Shown here piece after piece: positions 16,680 through 28,018 of a stretch of 64,000 bases of DNA; positions within the stretch are counted from its first letter, which is position 1; each line of letters begins with the position of its first letter. The notes under the pieces were generated by a model, which saw only the letters and a program-made list of their open reading frames with translations, ran no database searches and was not told the origin of the DNA. The translations under genes and the position numbers were made by a program. Origin of the DNA: Mycobacterium xenopi (GTDB lineage Bacteria > Actinomycetota > Actinomycetes > Mycobacteriales > Mycobacteriaceae); the NCBI RefSeq assembly GCF_009936235.1, contig NZ_AP022314.1:4030001-4094000 (forward strand). The letters are read 5' to 3'.

Positions 16680-17105
16680 ATGCGCGACTTCCCCAGATCG
16701 ACAGCGGCGACGCTGGTTTTGGCATTGTCCATCGTGCTCGCGGTCGCCGGCCTGGCCGGGTGTGGCCCGAAGAACAAGGGCGCGGCCCCGTCGACCACGA
16801 CCACCTCGGGCAGCTCGACCGCCCAATTCGAGGTCGGCAACACTCTCAACTACGGGTCCTTCGGAACTACCGCCGATCTCGACTGCGCTGACGGCAAATC
16901 GCTCAACGTGGGCGGTTCCAACAACACGCTGACCGTGAAAGGCACTTGCTCGTCGGTAAGTATCGGCGGCGCCGACAACAAGATCACCTTCGACAAGGTG
17001 GACAAACAGCTTAGCGTTGTGGGGCTCAACAACACCGTCACCTATAAGTCCGGTGACCCGAAAGTGGAAAACCTGGGCTCTAACAACACCATCACCAAGG
17101 GCTGA
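16680..17105 (+). CDS. DUF3060 lipoprotein (Rv0679c-like)
   Basis: 141-residue predicted lipoprotein. The signal peptide ends in the lipobox LAGC (Cys near 27), followed by a Ser/Thr-rich linker and four GxxNxx repeats (GGSNNTLTVKGTC, GGADNKITF, GLNNTVTYKSG, GSNNTITKG). The ATG at 16680 has a GAGGAG site 4-9 bases upstream; an earlier TTG at 16662 has none. The M. tuberculosis orthologue is described as an envelope lipoprotein (recall). It is followed by a family hairpin and then by a convergent echA5, with no mmpS5/mmpL5 genes between. Confidence 0.85.
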   Translation: MRDFPRSTAATLVLALSIVLAVAGLAGCGPKNKGAAPSTTTTSGSSTAQFEVGNTLNYGSFGTTADLDCADGKSLNVGGSNNTLTVKGTCSSVSIGGADNKITFDKVDKQLSVVGLNNTVTYKSGDPKVENLGSNNTITKG

Positions 17106-17135
17106 CAGCGGTGTTCGCCAAGCCCGGTCCGGCCA

Positions 17136-17187
17136 GCAGACGCGAAAGCCCCTGAAACGCATCGGTTTCGGCGGCCTTTGCGTCTGC
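17136..17187. terminator. Hairpin between convergent DUF3060 lipoprotein and echA5
   Basis: Inverted repeat whose outer arm GCAGACGC pairs with GCGTCTGC (17180-17187). The inner part (GAAAGCCCCTGAAAC / GTTTCGGCGGCCTTT) pairs imperfectly. Likely a bidirectional terminator for the two converging genes. Same outer arm as the hairpins after tuf and rpoC. Confidence 0.75.
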
Positions 17188-17218
17188 CCGCGCGGGTTAG
17201 TCGGGGTTAGTGTTGGGG

Positions 17219-17986
17219 TTAATGCGCGGGGGCCCCGTGGCGGCCGGCGCCGGCGGCGAAGCGTCCCGCGCCCTCCATGGCTTCGGCGGCGACTCGCGAG
17301 ATGCTGGCGAATTCGAAGTCGAGGGCGTCGGCCTCCGGCACTCCCCACTGGTGCAGTGCCGAGAGCCGATCCGAGCGCATGCACTGCTGCGGCAGCGCGG
17401 CCAGCTCGGCCGCCAGTTCTTCGGCGGCCTGGCGTGCCTGGCCTTTGGGCACCACCCGGTTGGCCAGCCCGATGGCCAGCGCTTCGTCAGCCTTGACACC
17501 GCGGCCGGTGAGGATCATGTCCATCGCCCGGCTGTGCCCAATGAGTCGCGGCAACCGGATGGTGCCGCCGTCGATCAGCGGAACACCCCAGCGTCGGCAG
17601 AACACGCCGAAGACCGCGTCTTCCTCGGCCACCCGCAAATCGCACCACAGCGCCAGCTCCAGACCACCTGCGACCGCGTAGCCACTGACCGCGGCGATCA
17701 CCGGCTTGGACAACACCATCCGCGTCGGCCCCATCGGCCCGGGCCCGGTGCGGTGCACCGCATTGGCCTCGGGTGTACCGAAGGCCTTCAAATCCGCGCC
17801 GGCGCAAAAGGTTCCACCCTCACCGCACAACACCGCCACCGACGCGGTGTCGTCGCGATCGAACTGCTCGAACGCGGCGAATAGCGCGGCGGCGGTCGGG
17901 CCGTTGACGGCATTGCGTGCATGCGGCCGGTTCAAGATCACCGTGGTGACCGGTCCGCTGCGTTCCACCCGCACCTCGTCGCTCAT
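17219..17986 (-). CDS. echA5: Enoyl-CoA hydratase/isomerase EchA5
   Basis: 255-residue crotonase-fold protein of fatty acid breakdown. Oxyanion-hole segments FCAGADLKAFG (near 60) and SGYAVAGGLELAL (near 105). The residue after the GGLELAL helix, where hydratases carry a catalytic Glu, could not be assigned confidently. The ATG at 17986 overlaps the stop of the PaaX-like gene (ATGA). Last gene of the fadE8-echA4-regulator-echA5 operon. Confidence 0.88.
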   Translation of the reverse strand: MSDEVRVERSGPVTTVILNRPHARNAVNGPTAAALFAAFEQFDRDDTASVAVLCGEGGTFCAGADLKAFGTPEANAVHRTGPGPMGPTRMVLSKPVIAAVSGYAVAGGLELALWCDLRVAEEDAVFGVFCRRWGVPLIDGGTIRLPRLIGHSRAMDMILTGRGVKADEALAIGLANRVVPKGQARQAAEELAAELAALPQQCMRSDRLSALHQWGVPEADALDFEFASISRVAAEAMEGAGRFAAGAGRHGAPAH

Positions 17987-18717
17987 CTCGCCTCCACAAG
18001 TTGGGTTAAGTTGCGCCGTCTGGTCAATTCGGCGGCGAAGTCGTTATACGCGGCGCGCAGCTTGGCGCCGGGCCAGTTCGTCGGCAGCAGCTCGTCGGGC
18101 AGCACCGGATCGGTAAGCAGGTGGCGCACAATCGCAGCCGCTACCACGAACCGGCCGGGGATGTCGGTTGCGGCGGCCATCTCACCGAGCAGTCGGTGCC
18201 CGGTTCGCGCCCACCCGCGCAGGTCCCATAGCCGCTCAGCGAGCTCGGCGGGTGCGTCGTCGCGTGCCCGCAAGATCCGCACCCGGCTAAGGATGTCCGG
18301 TTCCAAATTCAACTCGAGGTTATCGGGGCGCATCCACACACCTTCACGCAGTTCGCGGAATCGCCTTTCTTGCAATGTGTTTCGCAACCCAGCCCGGGTA
18401 CGAGCGTCGGTACCGACGCTGGTGACGATGATGGTGGCCCAGTAGCCGCGCCACCCACGGACCCGTGGGCTGATCGCGTCGTCCTGACGGCGTTGGCGGG
18501 CCAGCAGCCGATCGGAGAGCCGGTAGCCGTCGGCGGAGCGGACCAGGTCGCCGGCGCTGACCATTCTGGTCAGCGCAACTCGCAGTGTCGACTCCTTGAT
18601 GCCGAAATCACTCGTAAGCCTTATCAATTCAGCTGCTGTTGCCCACGCTGGGTGGGCGCCCAGCAGCACCGACAGCACCACCGACCGGGCCGTCATCCGC
18701 GCCAACCCTGCGGGCAT
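17983..18717 (-). CDS. PaaX-family transcriptional regulator (Rv0674-like)
   Basis: 244-residue PaaX-type repressor with an N-terminal winged helix (about 8-75) and the PaaX C-terminal domain containing GWRGYW and DNLELN-type segments. In other bacteria PaaX proteins sense aryl- or acyl-CoA intermediates. I chose the ATG at 18717, four bases after the echA4 stop. The open frame extends 23 codons into echA4, and an ATG at 18696 is an alternative. Being inside the operon, it may control these fatty-acid genes, with an acyl-CoA as effector (inference). Confidence 0.85.
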   Translation of the reverse strand: MPAGLARMTARSVVLSVLLGAHPAWATAAELIRLTSDFGIKESTLRVALTRMVSAGDLVRSADGYRLSDRLLARQRRQDDAISPRVRGWRGYWATIIVTSVGTDARTRAGLRNTLQERRFRELREGVWMRPDNLELNLEPDILSRVRILRARDDAPAELAERLWDLRGWARTGHRLLGEMAAATDIPGRFVVAAAIVRHLLTDPVLPDELLPTNWPGAKLRAAYNDFAAELTRRRNLTQLVEAR

Positions 18718-18721
18718 GCGT

Positions 18722-19660
18722 CTAGACCCCGGAAGCTTTGCGACCGTAGTCGCCGAACGGCTCGTCGCGATGACGCACCGCCTCACGAAAACCGTGCTCG
18801 ACGGCGTCGGCGACGAACGCGTGGCCTTCCGGCGTGTGCCGGGCGATGCCGTCGAACACGGTGCTTACCATTCTGCTGGTTGCCACACCCTGTTGCAGCA
18901 GAGCCGAATTCAGCGCGAGTTTCACCATGATCAGTTGGTTGACCGGCAGCGCGGCGATGCGCTGCACCAGTCGCTCGGTTCGCTCGTCAAGCTCATCGGG
19001 TTCCGGCGCCTCCACCGCCAAACCCCATTCGGCGGCCTGCTTGCCGGTGATGCAATCCCCGGTCAGCAGAAGGCGTTTGGCGCGCTGGTCGCCCAGGCGG
19101 TGCGCCCACAACCCGGCCGCGGGCACTCCCCACACCCGGGTCGGCGGGTATCCGATTTTGGCGTCAGCGGCGGCGATCACCTGGTCGGCGTGCAGGGCGA
19201 TGTCGGTGCCGCCGGCCACACAGTAGCCGTGGATCTTGACCACGGTCGGCTTGTCGGCGTGCATCAGGGCCGAGAACCCGCGCACGAATCGGCTCATCAT
19301 CTGGTAGTCGATCATCGGGTCCCAGGGCTGGTTGGGCAGGTGGTTGATCGCCTGCGTCTTGCCGTCGAGGACGGTGCCCCTGTATGCGCTGCCCCCGCCG
19401 GCTGAGGCTGTCCGGTCGGCGTAAGCGCTCAAATCGAAGCCCGCGCAAAACCCTTCACCGCGGCCGGACACCAAGATGACGTGCACGTTGGGATCCAGGT
19501 CGGCCCGCTCGACCAGTGCCGACAGCTCTAGCGGGGTGTCGGCGATGATTGCGTTGCCCTTTTCCGGCCGGTTGAAGGTGATCCGCGCAACCCGGCCGGT
19601 GACCTCGTAGGTCATCGTCTTGAGGTTGTCGAAATCGACCGGCCTGATCGCGTGAGTCAT
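18722..19660 (-). CDS. echA4: Enoyl-CoA hydratase EchA4
   Basis: 312-residue crotonase-family protein, longer than a typical hydratase because of inserts around 85-140. Oxyanion-hole elements FCAGFDLSAYA near 72 and GYCVAGGTDIALHAD near 145. The exact length matches the M. tuberculosis orthologue as I recall it. Start and stop overlap or abut fadE8 and the PaaX-like gene, so it belongs to one operon. Confidence 0.9.
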   Translation of the reverse strand: MTHAIRPVDFDNLKTMTYEVTGRVARITFNRPEKGNAIIADTPLELSALVERADLDPNVHVILVSGRGEGFCAGFDLSAYADRTASAGGGSAYRGTVLDGKTQAINHLPNQPWDPMIDYQMMSRFVRGFSALMHADKPTVVKIHGYCVAGGTDIALHADQVIAAADAKIGYPPTRVWGVPAAGLWAHRLGDQRAKRLLLTGDCITGKQAAEWGLAVEAPEPDELDERTERLVQRIAALPVNQLIMVKLALNSALLQQGVATSRMVSTVFDGIARHTPEGHAFVADAVEHGFREAVRHRDEPFGDYGRKASGV

Positions 19661-21285
19661 CCCTTGACCAGCGCCCTCTCAAGGATCGGCGCCAGGTCCA
19701 GCCCCGTGGGCAGCGTGCCGAATGCCCTGCCCCAACGGCCGTCGAGGCGGGTGGCCAGAAACGCCTCGGCAACGGCCGGATGTCCGTGGCGCACCAACAG
19801 CGAGGCCTGCAGCGCGAGGCTGATGTGTTCGGCGACGCTGCGGGCGCGGTACTGGATGGTGTCGTAGTCGGCGAGCTGCGGCTTGAGCCGTTCGACGTGG
19901 GCGTCCAGCCGCGCGTCCTGCCCGGCGGTCTTGGCCAGCTCGGCGAACAGCACGTCGACGCATTCGGGTCGGGTTGCCATGGCGCGCAGGGTATCCAGGG
20001 CACTGACGTTACCGGAGCCTTCCCAGATGCCCATCAACGGCGCCTCGCGGTACAGCCGCGGCATGCCCGAGTCTTCGATGTAGCCGTTGCCGCCTAGGCA
20101 TTCCATCGCTTCCGCGGCATGCGGGGTGGCCTGCTTGCACACCCAGTACTTACTTGCGGCCAATCCGATGCGGCGCAGCAGCGCTTCGGTTTCATCGCCG
20201 CGCACCGCGTTGTCGGTGGCGCCGGCCATCCGCATCGCCACGATGGTGGCTGCTTCGGCTTCGATAGCCAAGTCCGCCAAGACATTTCGCATTAGCGGCT
20301 GGTCGATGAGGTAGGCACCGAATGCCTTACGGTGTTGAGCATGGTGAATCGCCTGGGTGACACCGGTGCGCATGCTAGTCGCGCTGGCCAGTGTGCAGTC
20401 CAGCCGGGTCAGGTTGACCATCTCGATGATGGTCGGCACGCCGCGGCCCTCCTCGCCGACCAGCCACGCGACCGCCCCGTCGTACTCCACTTCGCTGGAG
20501 GCGTTAGCGTGGTTGCCGAGCTTGTTTTTGAGCCGCTGCAACAACATTCGGTTGCGACTGCCGTCGGGCAGCACTCGGGGCAGCAAAAAGCACGACAGCC
20601 CGCCCGGCGCCTGGGCGAGCACCAAGAAGATGTCACACATCGGCGCCGAGGTGAACCACTTGTGGCCGGTCAGGCTATAGCTGCCGTCGGCGTTGCGGGT
20701 GGCGTGGGTGGTGCCGGCCCGCACGTCTGAGCCGCCCTGCTTTTCGGTCATCGACATGCCCGCAGTGATACCGGCTTTCGCCGTCGGCACTTTGAGTTCC
20801 GGATCGTATTCACGGCTGGTTAGCAGCGGCTCGTAGACAGCGGCCAGCTCCGGATTGTTGCGCAACGCGGGGACGACCGCGTAGGTCATCGAAATCGGGC
20901 ACATGTGGCCGGGTTCGACGGTCCACACGCCGGTCTTGGCGGCGCGAACCACGTGCGCGCCCGGCCGGGGGTCCGCCCAGGGTGCGGCATGCAGGCCGTG
21001 TCGGATCGCGGTGCGCATCAACTCGTGGTAGGCGGGGTCGTATTCCACTTCGTCGATGCGGTTCCCGCAGCGGTCGTGGGTGTGCAGGATGGGCCGGTTG
21101 CGATCGGCGAGCTCACCCCAGCGTTGCGCTTGCTTGGAACCCGCGATCGCGCCGAGGTCGGTGACCTCGTCGAGGCCCCACTGTCCGCCCTCGCGGATCA
21201 GTGCCTCGATGAGCACCGGGGAAGACGCCGGGTTGTGGTTCTCCAGCGGCGGAACCTGGTTGGTGACGACATGGGTGTCTGGCAT
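19657..21285 (-). CDS. fadE8: Acyl-CoA dehydrogenase FadE8 (AidB-like)
   Basis: 542-residue flavin acyl-CoA dehydrogenase of the larger AidB-like subgroup. Visible: MTEKQGGSDVRAG near residue 175 for FAD and substrate binding, a GHKWFTSAP segment, and a C-terminal CLGGNGYIEDSGMPRLYREA region. The ATG at 21285 gives the usual length; the frame is open into lpqP upstream but that part is not conserved. First gene of a four-gene operon whose members overlap by 4 bases or abut. Confidence 0.92.
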   Translation of the reverse strand: MPDTHVVTNQVPPLENHNPASSPVLIEALIREGGQWGLDEVTDLGAIAGSKQAQRWGELADRNRPILHTHDRCGNRIDEVEYDPAYHELMRTAIRHGLHAAPWADPRPGAHVVRAAKTGVWTVEPGHMCPISMTYAVVPALRNNPELAAVYEPLLTSREYDPELKVPTAKAGITAGMSMTEKQGGSDVRAGTTHATRNADGSYSLTGHKWFTSAPMCDIFLVLAQAPGGLSCFLLPRVLPDGSRNRMLLQRLKNKLGNHANASSEVEYDGAVAWLVGEEGRGVPTIIEMVNLTRLDCTLASATSMRTGVTQAIHHAQHRKAFGAYLIDQPLMRNVLADLAIEAEAATIVAMRMAGATDNAVRGDETEALLRRIGLAASKYWVCKQATPHAAEAMECLGGNGYIEDSGMPRLYREAPLMGIWEGSGNVSALDTLRAMATRPECVDVLFAELAKTAGQDARLDAHVERLKPQLADYDTIQYRARSVAEHISLALQASLLVRHGHPAVAEAFLATRLDGRWGRAFGTLPTGLDLAPILERALVKG

Positions 21286-21335
21286 GCGTTCAGTGTTACA
21301 TTCTTGCGACAACTGCACAAGAGACGTAACACCCG

Positions 21336-22178
21336 TCATCGGCTGTGGGCGGCGAAAAACTGCCAGAACGTTTGGGTGGCGAACGGCGGCCACTGGTGCC
21401 CACCCCCGTCGACGGTGATCAGGACCACGCTGCGGCCGTCCGGGCAATCGGCGCTCGACGTAGTCAGCGCTCCGCTGGTGTTGACGGCTGGCGCCGCGCA
21501 CTGGTCGACGTTGCGCCAGAACGCATTGACGTCCGCAACCGGCGGACCGTTGATGCGCGCGACACCGTCGCCCTCCCCGCCGCCGTAGCGGATGCGGGTA
21601 TCGGCCGTGCCGTGGATGTGCATGACGGACGTGGGATGCGGGGAGCGGCAGGCATCCAGTTGCGTCGCCGAATCCGGGCCGACGGCAGCGAAGATCGCGG
21701 TGTTGCACGCCAGCCGGTAGGCCATGATGCCGCCGTTGCTGATACCGGTGGCATAGACGCGCGCCGAGTCGATGCCGACCTTCTTGGCCACGTCGTCGAC
21801 CGCGGCCGTGATGAAGCCGACATCGTCGACGCCCTCGCGCGCCGGGCGCCCACAGCAGCCGCCGCCAGCGTTCCAGGCGCGGGCCACCCCGTCGGGATAG
21901 GCCACCACGAATTTCGCGGCGTCGGCCAATTGGTCCCAGCCATAGGATCTTTCGGCCTGTTCCGCGCTGCCGAAACCGCCGTGCAGCATGACGACCAGCG
22001 GGGCCGACACCGGCAAACCGGCGGGCTTGTACACCCGATATGACCGCGCGAGACCGCTGACGTCAAGCGAGTGCACGCTGGTGCCCTCGGGATACTCCGG
22101 TGTCGCCCCCGTCGGCGACACCGAACACGCCGACACGGCGGCGAGCACACCGATCAGCGCCGCGAGCCGGGCGACCAT
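21336..22178 (-). CDS. lpqP: LpqP, esterase/PHB-depolymerase-like lipoprotein
   Basis: 280-residue predicted lipoprotein. A short signal ends in the lipobox VSAC (Cys18), followed by an alpha/beta hydrolase of the polyhydroxybutyrate depolymerase/feruloyl esterase type. VMLHGGFGSAE supplies the oxyanion hole (near 64), GISNGG is the nucleophile elbow (Ser near 145) and a C-terminal GGGHQWP carries the probable catalytic His. Same size as the M. tuberculosis lipoprotein. Six bases separate it from the endonuclease IV gene upstream. Confidence 0.88.
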   Translation of the reverse strand: MVARLAALIGVLAAVSACSVSPTGATPEYPEGTSVHSLDVSGLARSYRVYKPAGLPVSAPLVVMLHGGFGSAEQAERSYGWDQLADAAKFVVAYPDGVARAWNAGGGCCGRPAREGVDDVGFITAAVDDVAKKVGIDSARVYATGISNGGIMAYRLACNTAIFAAVGPDSATQLDACRSPHPTSVMHIHGTADTRIRYGGGEGDGVARINGPPVADVNAFWRNVDQCAAPAVNTSGALTTSSADCPDGRSVVLITVDGGGHQWPPFATQTFWQFFAAHSR

Positions 22179-22184
22179 GACCGC

Positions 22185-22937
22185 CTAGCCGACGCGGTCG
22201 CGGAGGAAGGCGATGTCGTCTTTGCGGCCCTCGTCAGCCGTCTCGCAGACGACGGGGGCATCGGCCGCCGCGACCACCGCGATCAACAATTCGGGATCGA
22301 TCTGGCCGGCGCCGATGTTGGCGTGACGGTCCGCGCCCGAGCCCGCGGCGTCCCGCGAGTCGTTGCAGTGCACCAGGTCAATGCGGCCGGTGATGGTCTT
22401 GATGCGGTCGACGGCGTCGATCAGCGCCTCGCCCGCCGCCCACGCGTGGCAGGTGTCGAGGCAAAAGCCGATGCCGGTGTCGCCGATGTGGTCCCAGAGC
22501 CGGGCGATCGTCTCGAAGTGGCGGGCCATCGCGTGCTCGCCGCCGGCGGTGTTTTCCAGGTACACCGGTACGTCGGTTTCCAGCCGCTCCATCGTCTTGC
22601 GCCACCGCTCGCAGCCGGCCTGGATGTCGTTGTCGTCGGCGTGGCCGCCGTGCACGATCACCGCAGCTGCACCAATGTCGGCGGCGGCGTCGCAGGTGTC
22701 TTGAAGGATCTTGCGCGACGGGATGCGCACCCGATTGTTGGCCGACGCGACGTTGATCAGATACGGCGCGTGCACGTACACGGGCAGGCTTGCCGCCCTC
22801 AACCGAGGGGCGTCGTCGCGCGGCTTCGGCTTTTTCCAACTCTGCGGGTTGCCCAGGAAGATCTGTACGAGGTCGGCGCCTTCTGCTTCGGCGGCGGCGA
22901 GGGGATCCTGGGGGCTGACGTGCGATCCGATGAGCAC
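22185..22937 (-). CDS. nfo: Endonuclease IV (AP endonuclease)
   Basis: 250-residue zinc-dependent apurinic/apyrimidinic endonuclease of base excision repair (called end in M. tuberculosis). TIM-barrel family features: HVS at the start, HAPYLIN near 57, ENTAGG near 128, CLDTCHAWAAG near 159, HCNDS near 193 and HANIGAGQID near 206, together covering the three-zinc site ligands. Full length. Upstream of lpqP in the same transcript. Confidence 0.95.
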   Translation of the reverse strand: MLIGSHVSPQDPLAAAEAEGADLVQIFLGNPQSWKKPKPRDDAPRLRAASLPVYVHAPYLINVASANNRVRIPSRKILQDTCDAAADIGAAAVIVHGGHADDNDIQAGCERWRKTMERLETDVPVYLENTAGGEHAMARHFETIARLWDHIGDTGIGFCLDTCHAWAAGEALIDAVDRIKTITGRIDLVHCNDSRDAAGSGADRHANIGAGQIDPELLIAVVAAADAPVVCETADEGRKDDIAFLRDRVG

Positions 22938-22970
22938 GTCGGCCAGTCTAGTGGGTCACCCTCTTTCCGC

Positions 22971-23026
22971 GAGCAGCCGCAGAATCGCACGCTTCGGTGG
23001 CCGCACATGCGATTCTGCGTCTGCTC
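22971..23026. terminator. Hairpin repeat copy on the left of the DUF559 gene
   Basis: Arms GAGCAGCCGCAGAATCGCA and TGCGATTCTGCGTCTGCTC pair with one mismatch around an 18-base loop. It lies directly after the stop side of the DUF559 gene and just upstream of the endonuclease IV gene. Inner and outer arms are almost identical to the copy at 23964-24030. Confidence 0.8.
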
Positions 23027-23912
23027 AGCTGACCAAGCGAGGCCTCAGCAACTGGCCGGTGATCCGCTCAACGAGCCCGATCGGATCATCCCGGATGTCG
23101 TCGACCGTCACCGGAATGGTGGTCCAGCCGCATTCCTGTAGTCGGGCGGTTTTCAGCCGGTCATGCAGCAGGGCATCACGGCCCACGTGCCATTCGACAC
23201 TGTCGTATTCGGCGACGACCATCGCTTCGGGCCAGGCGAAGTCCACACGCCAGAGTCGGCCGTAGTGGTCCACAATGCTGTACTGCAGCTCCGGCATGGG
23301 TAATCCGCCGTCGATAAACACCAGTCGCGCCTCACTCTCCATCGGGGACTCGGCGCGACCATCGGCGTAGCCGATCAATTCGCGAACCTTGACGATGCCG
23401 CGACGGCCTTTCTGTTCATCGATAACGGCATGCAATTCGCCTGCAGTACAAGCGCCTACATGCAGAGCAGCGTCGAGCGTCGCCAGCGCCCGCGGGCGTC
23501 GCAAGGCCCGCGCGACTTCTATCGCCGTCCATGCCGGCGCCGTCGCCAGTCGGCCTTCAACTCGTCGAAGTGGCGCGCCAATTCGCTGATGCACCATAAG
23601 TCCCCTTGTCGGCCGCATTCGTCGGCCCGGGTCGAGAACGTGGACACGTAGGGTGGTCTCGGTATCGAAGCCGTACAACGCTGCGGCTGTCCCCATGCAG
23701 GCCACCGCAGGACGGCCCATGAAAACGTCGAGTGCCTGTAAGCGGCCTAGCAGGTCAGGTTGGGCTGCAGCGTAGATGCCATACCACACGCGGATGAGAC
23801 CGCCATTCCTCACCTGGACGTCGAGTTCCTGACGGGTCATCACCGTGAGCAACCGGGCCGTCGTCGCGAAGCCGCCGCCCTCTTCCAGAACGGCTATCGC
23901 ATCGGCGTGCAC
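23025..23912 (-). CDS. AbiEi-type wHTH + DUF559 (PD-(D/E)XK-like) protein
   Basis: 295-residue protein of a family common and multicopy in mycobacteria. The N-terminal ~110 residues look like an AbiEi-type antitoxin winged helix followed by its middle domain. The C-terminal ~110 residues are DUF559/Vsr-like, with the nuclease-fold residues in place: Glu192 (PMESEAR), Asp224 (RVDFAW) and Glu235-x-Asp237 (AEYDS). The catalytic core is therefore potentially intact. No AbiEii toxin gene is adjacent. It occupies the place where M. tuberculosis has Rv0669c (ceramidase) and is bracketed by two near-identical hairpins. Function unknown; DNA binding or cleavage is an inference. Confidence 0.75.
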   Translation of the reverse strand: MHADAIAVLEEGGGFATTARLLTVMTRQELDVQVRNGGLIRVWYGIYAAAQPDLLGRLQALDVFMGRPAVACMGTAAALYGFDTETTLRVHVLDPGRRMRPTRGLMVHQRIGAPLRRVEGRLATAPAWTAIEVARALRRPRALATLDAALHVGACTAGELHAVIDEQKGRRGIVKVRELIGYADGRAESPMESEARLVFIDGGLPMPELQYSIVDHYGRLWRVDFAWPEAMVVAEYDSVEWHVGRDALLHDRLKTARLQECGWTTIPVTVDDIRDDPIGLVERITGQLLRPRLVS

Positions 23913-23963
23913 ATCGGAAGCATGGGCGGGTTACGCGGCGTTGGCTAGCCACCCCTGGGGATG

Positions 23964-24030
23964 GCGCGCGAGCAGACGCAGAATCGCATCGCGAAGGCAC
24001 CTTGCGTGCGATTCTGCGTCTGCTCGCGCC
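23964..24030. terminator. Hairpin repeat copy downstream of rpoC
   Basis: Long inverted repeat: GCGCGAGCAGACGCAGAATC with the matching right arm ending at 24030, beginning two bases after the rpoC stop. About 24 pairs, loop of about 19 bases. Likely the rpoBC terminator. Same sequence family and same inner arm as 22971-23026. Confidence 0.85.
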
Positions 24031-24032
24031 AG

Positions 24033-27983
<3,951 letters not shown>

Positions 27984-28018
27984 GTAACTCCCTTTCCCCT
28001 TTTCGGGACTAGTAACTA

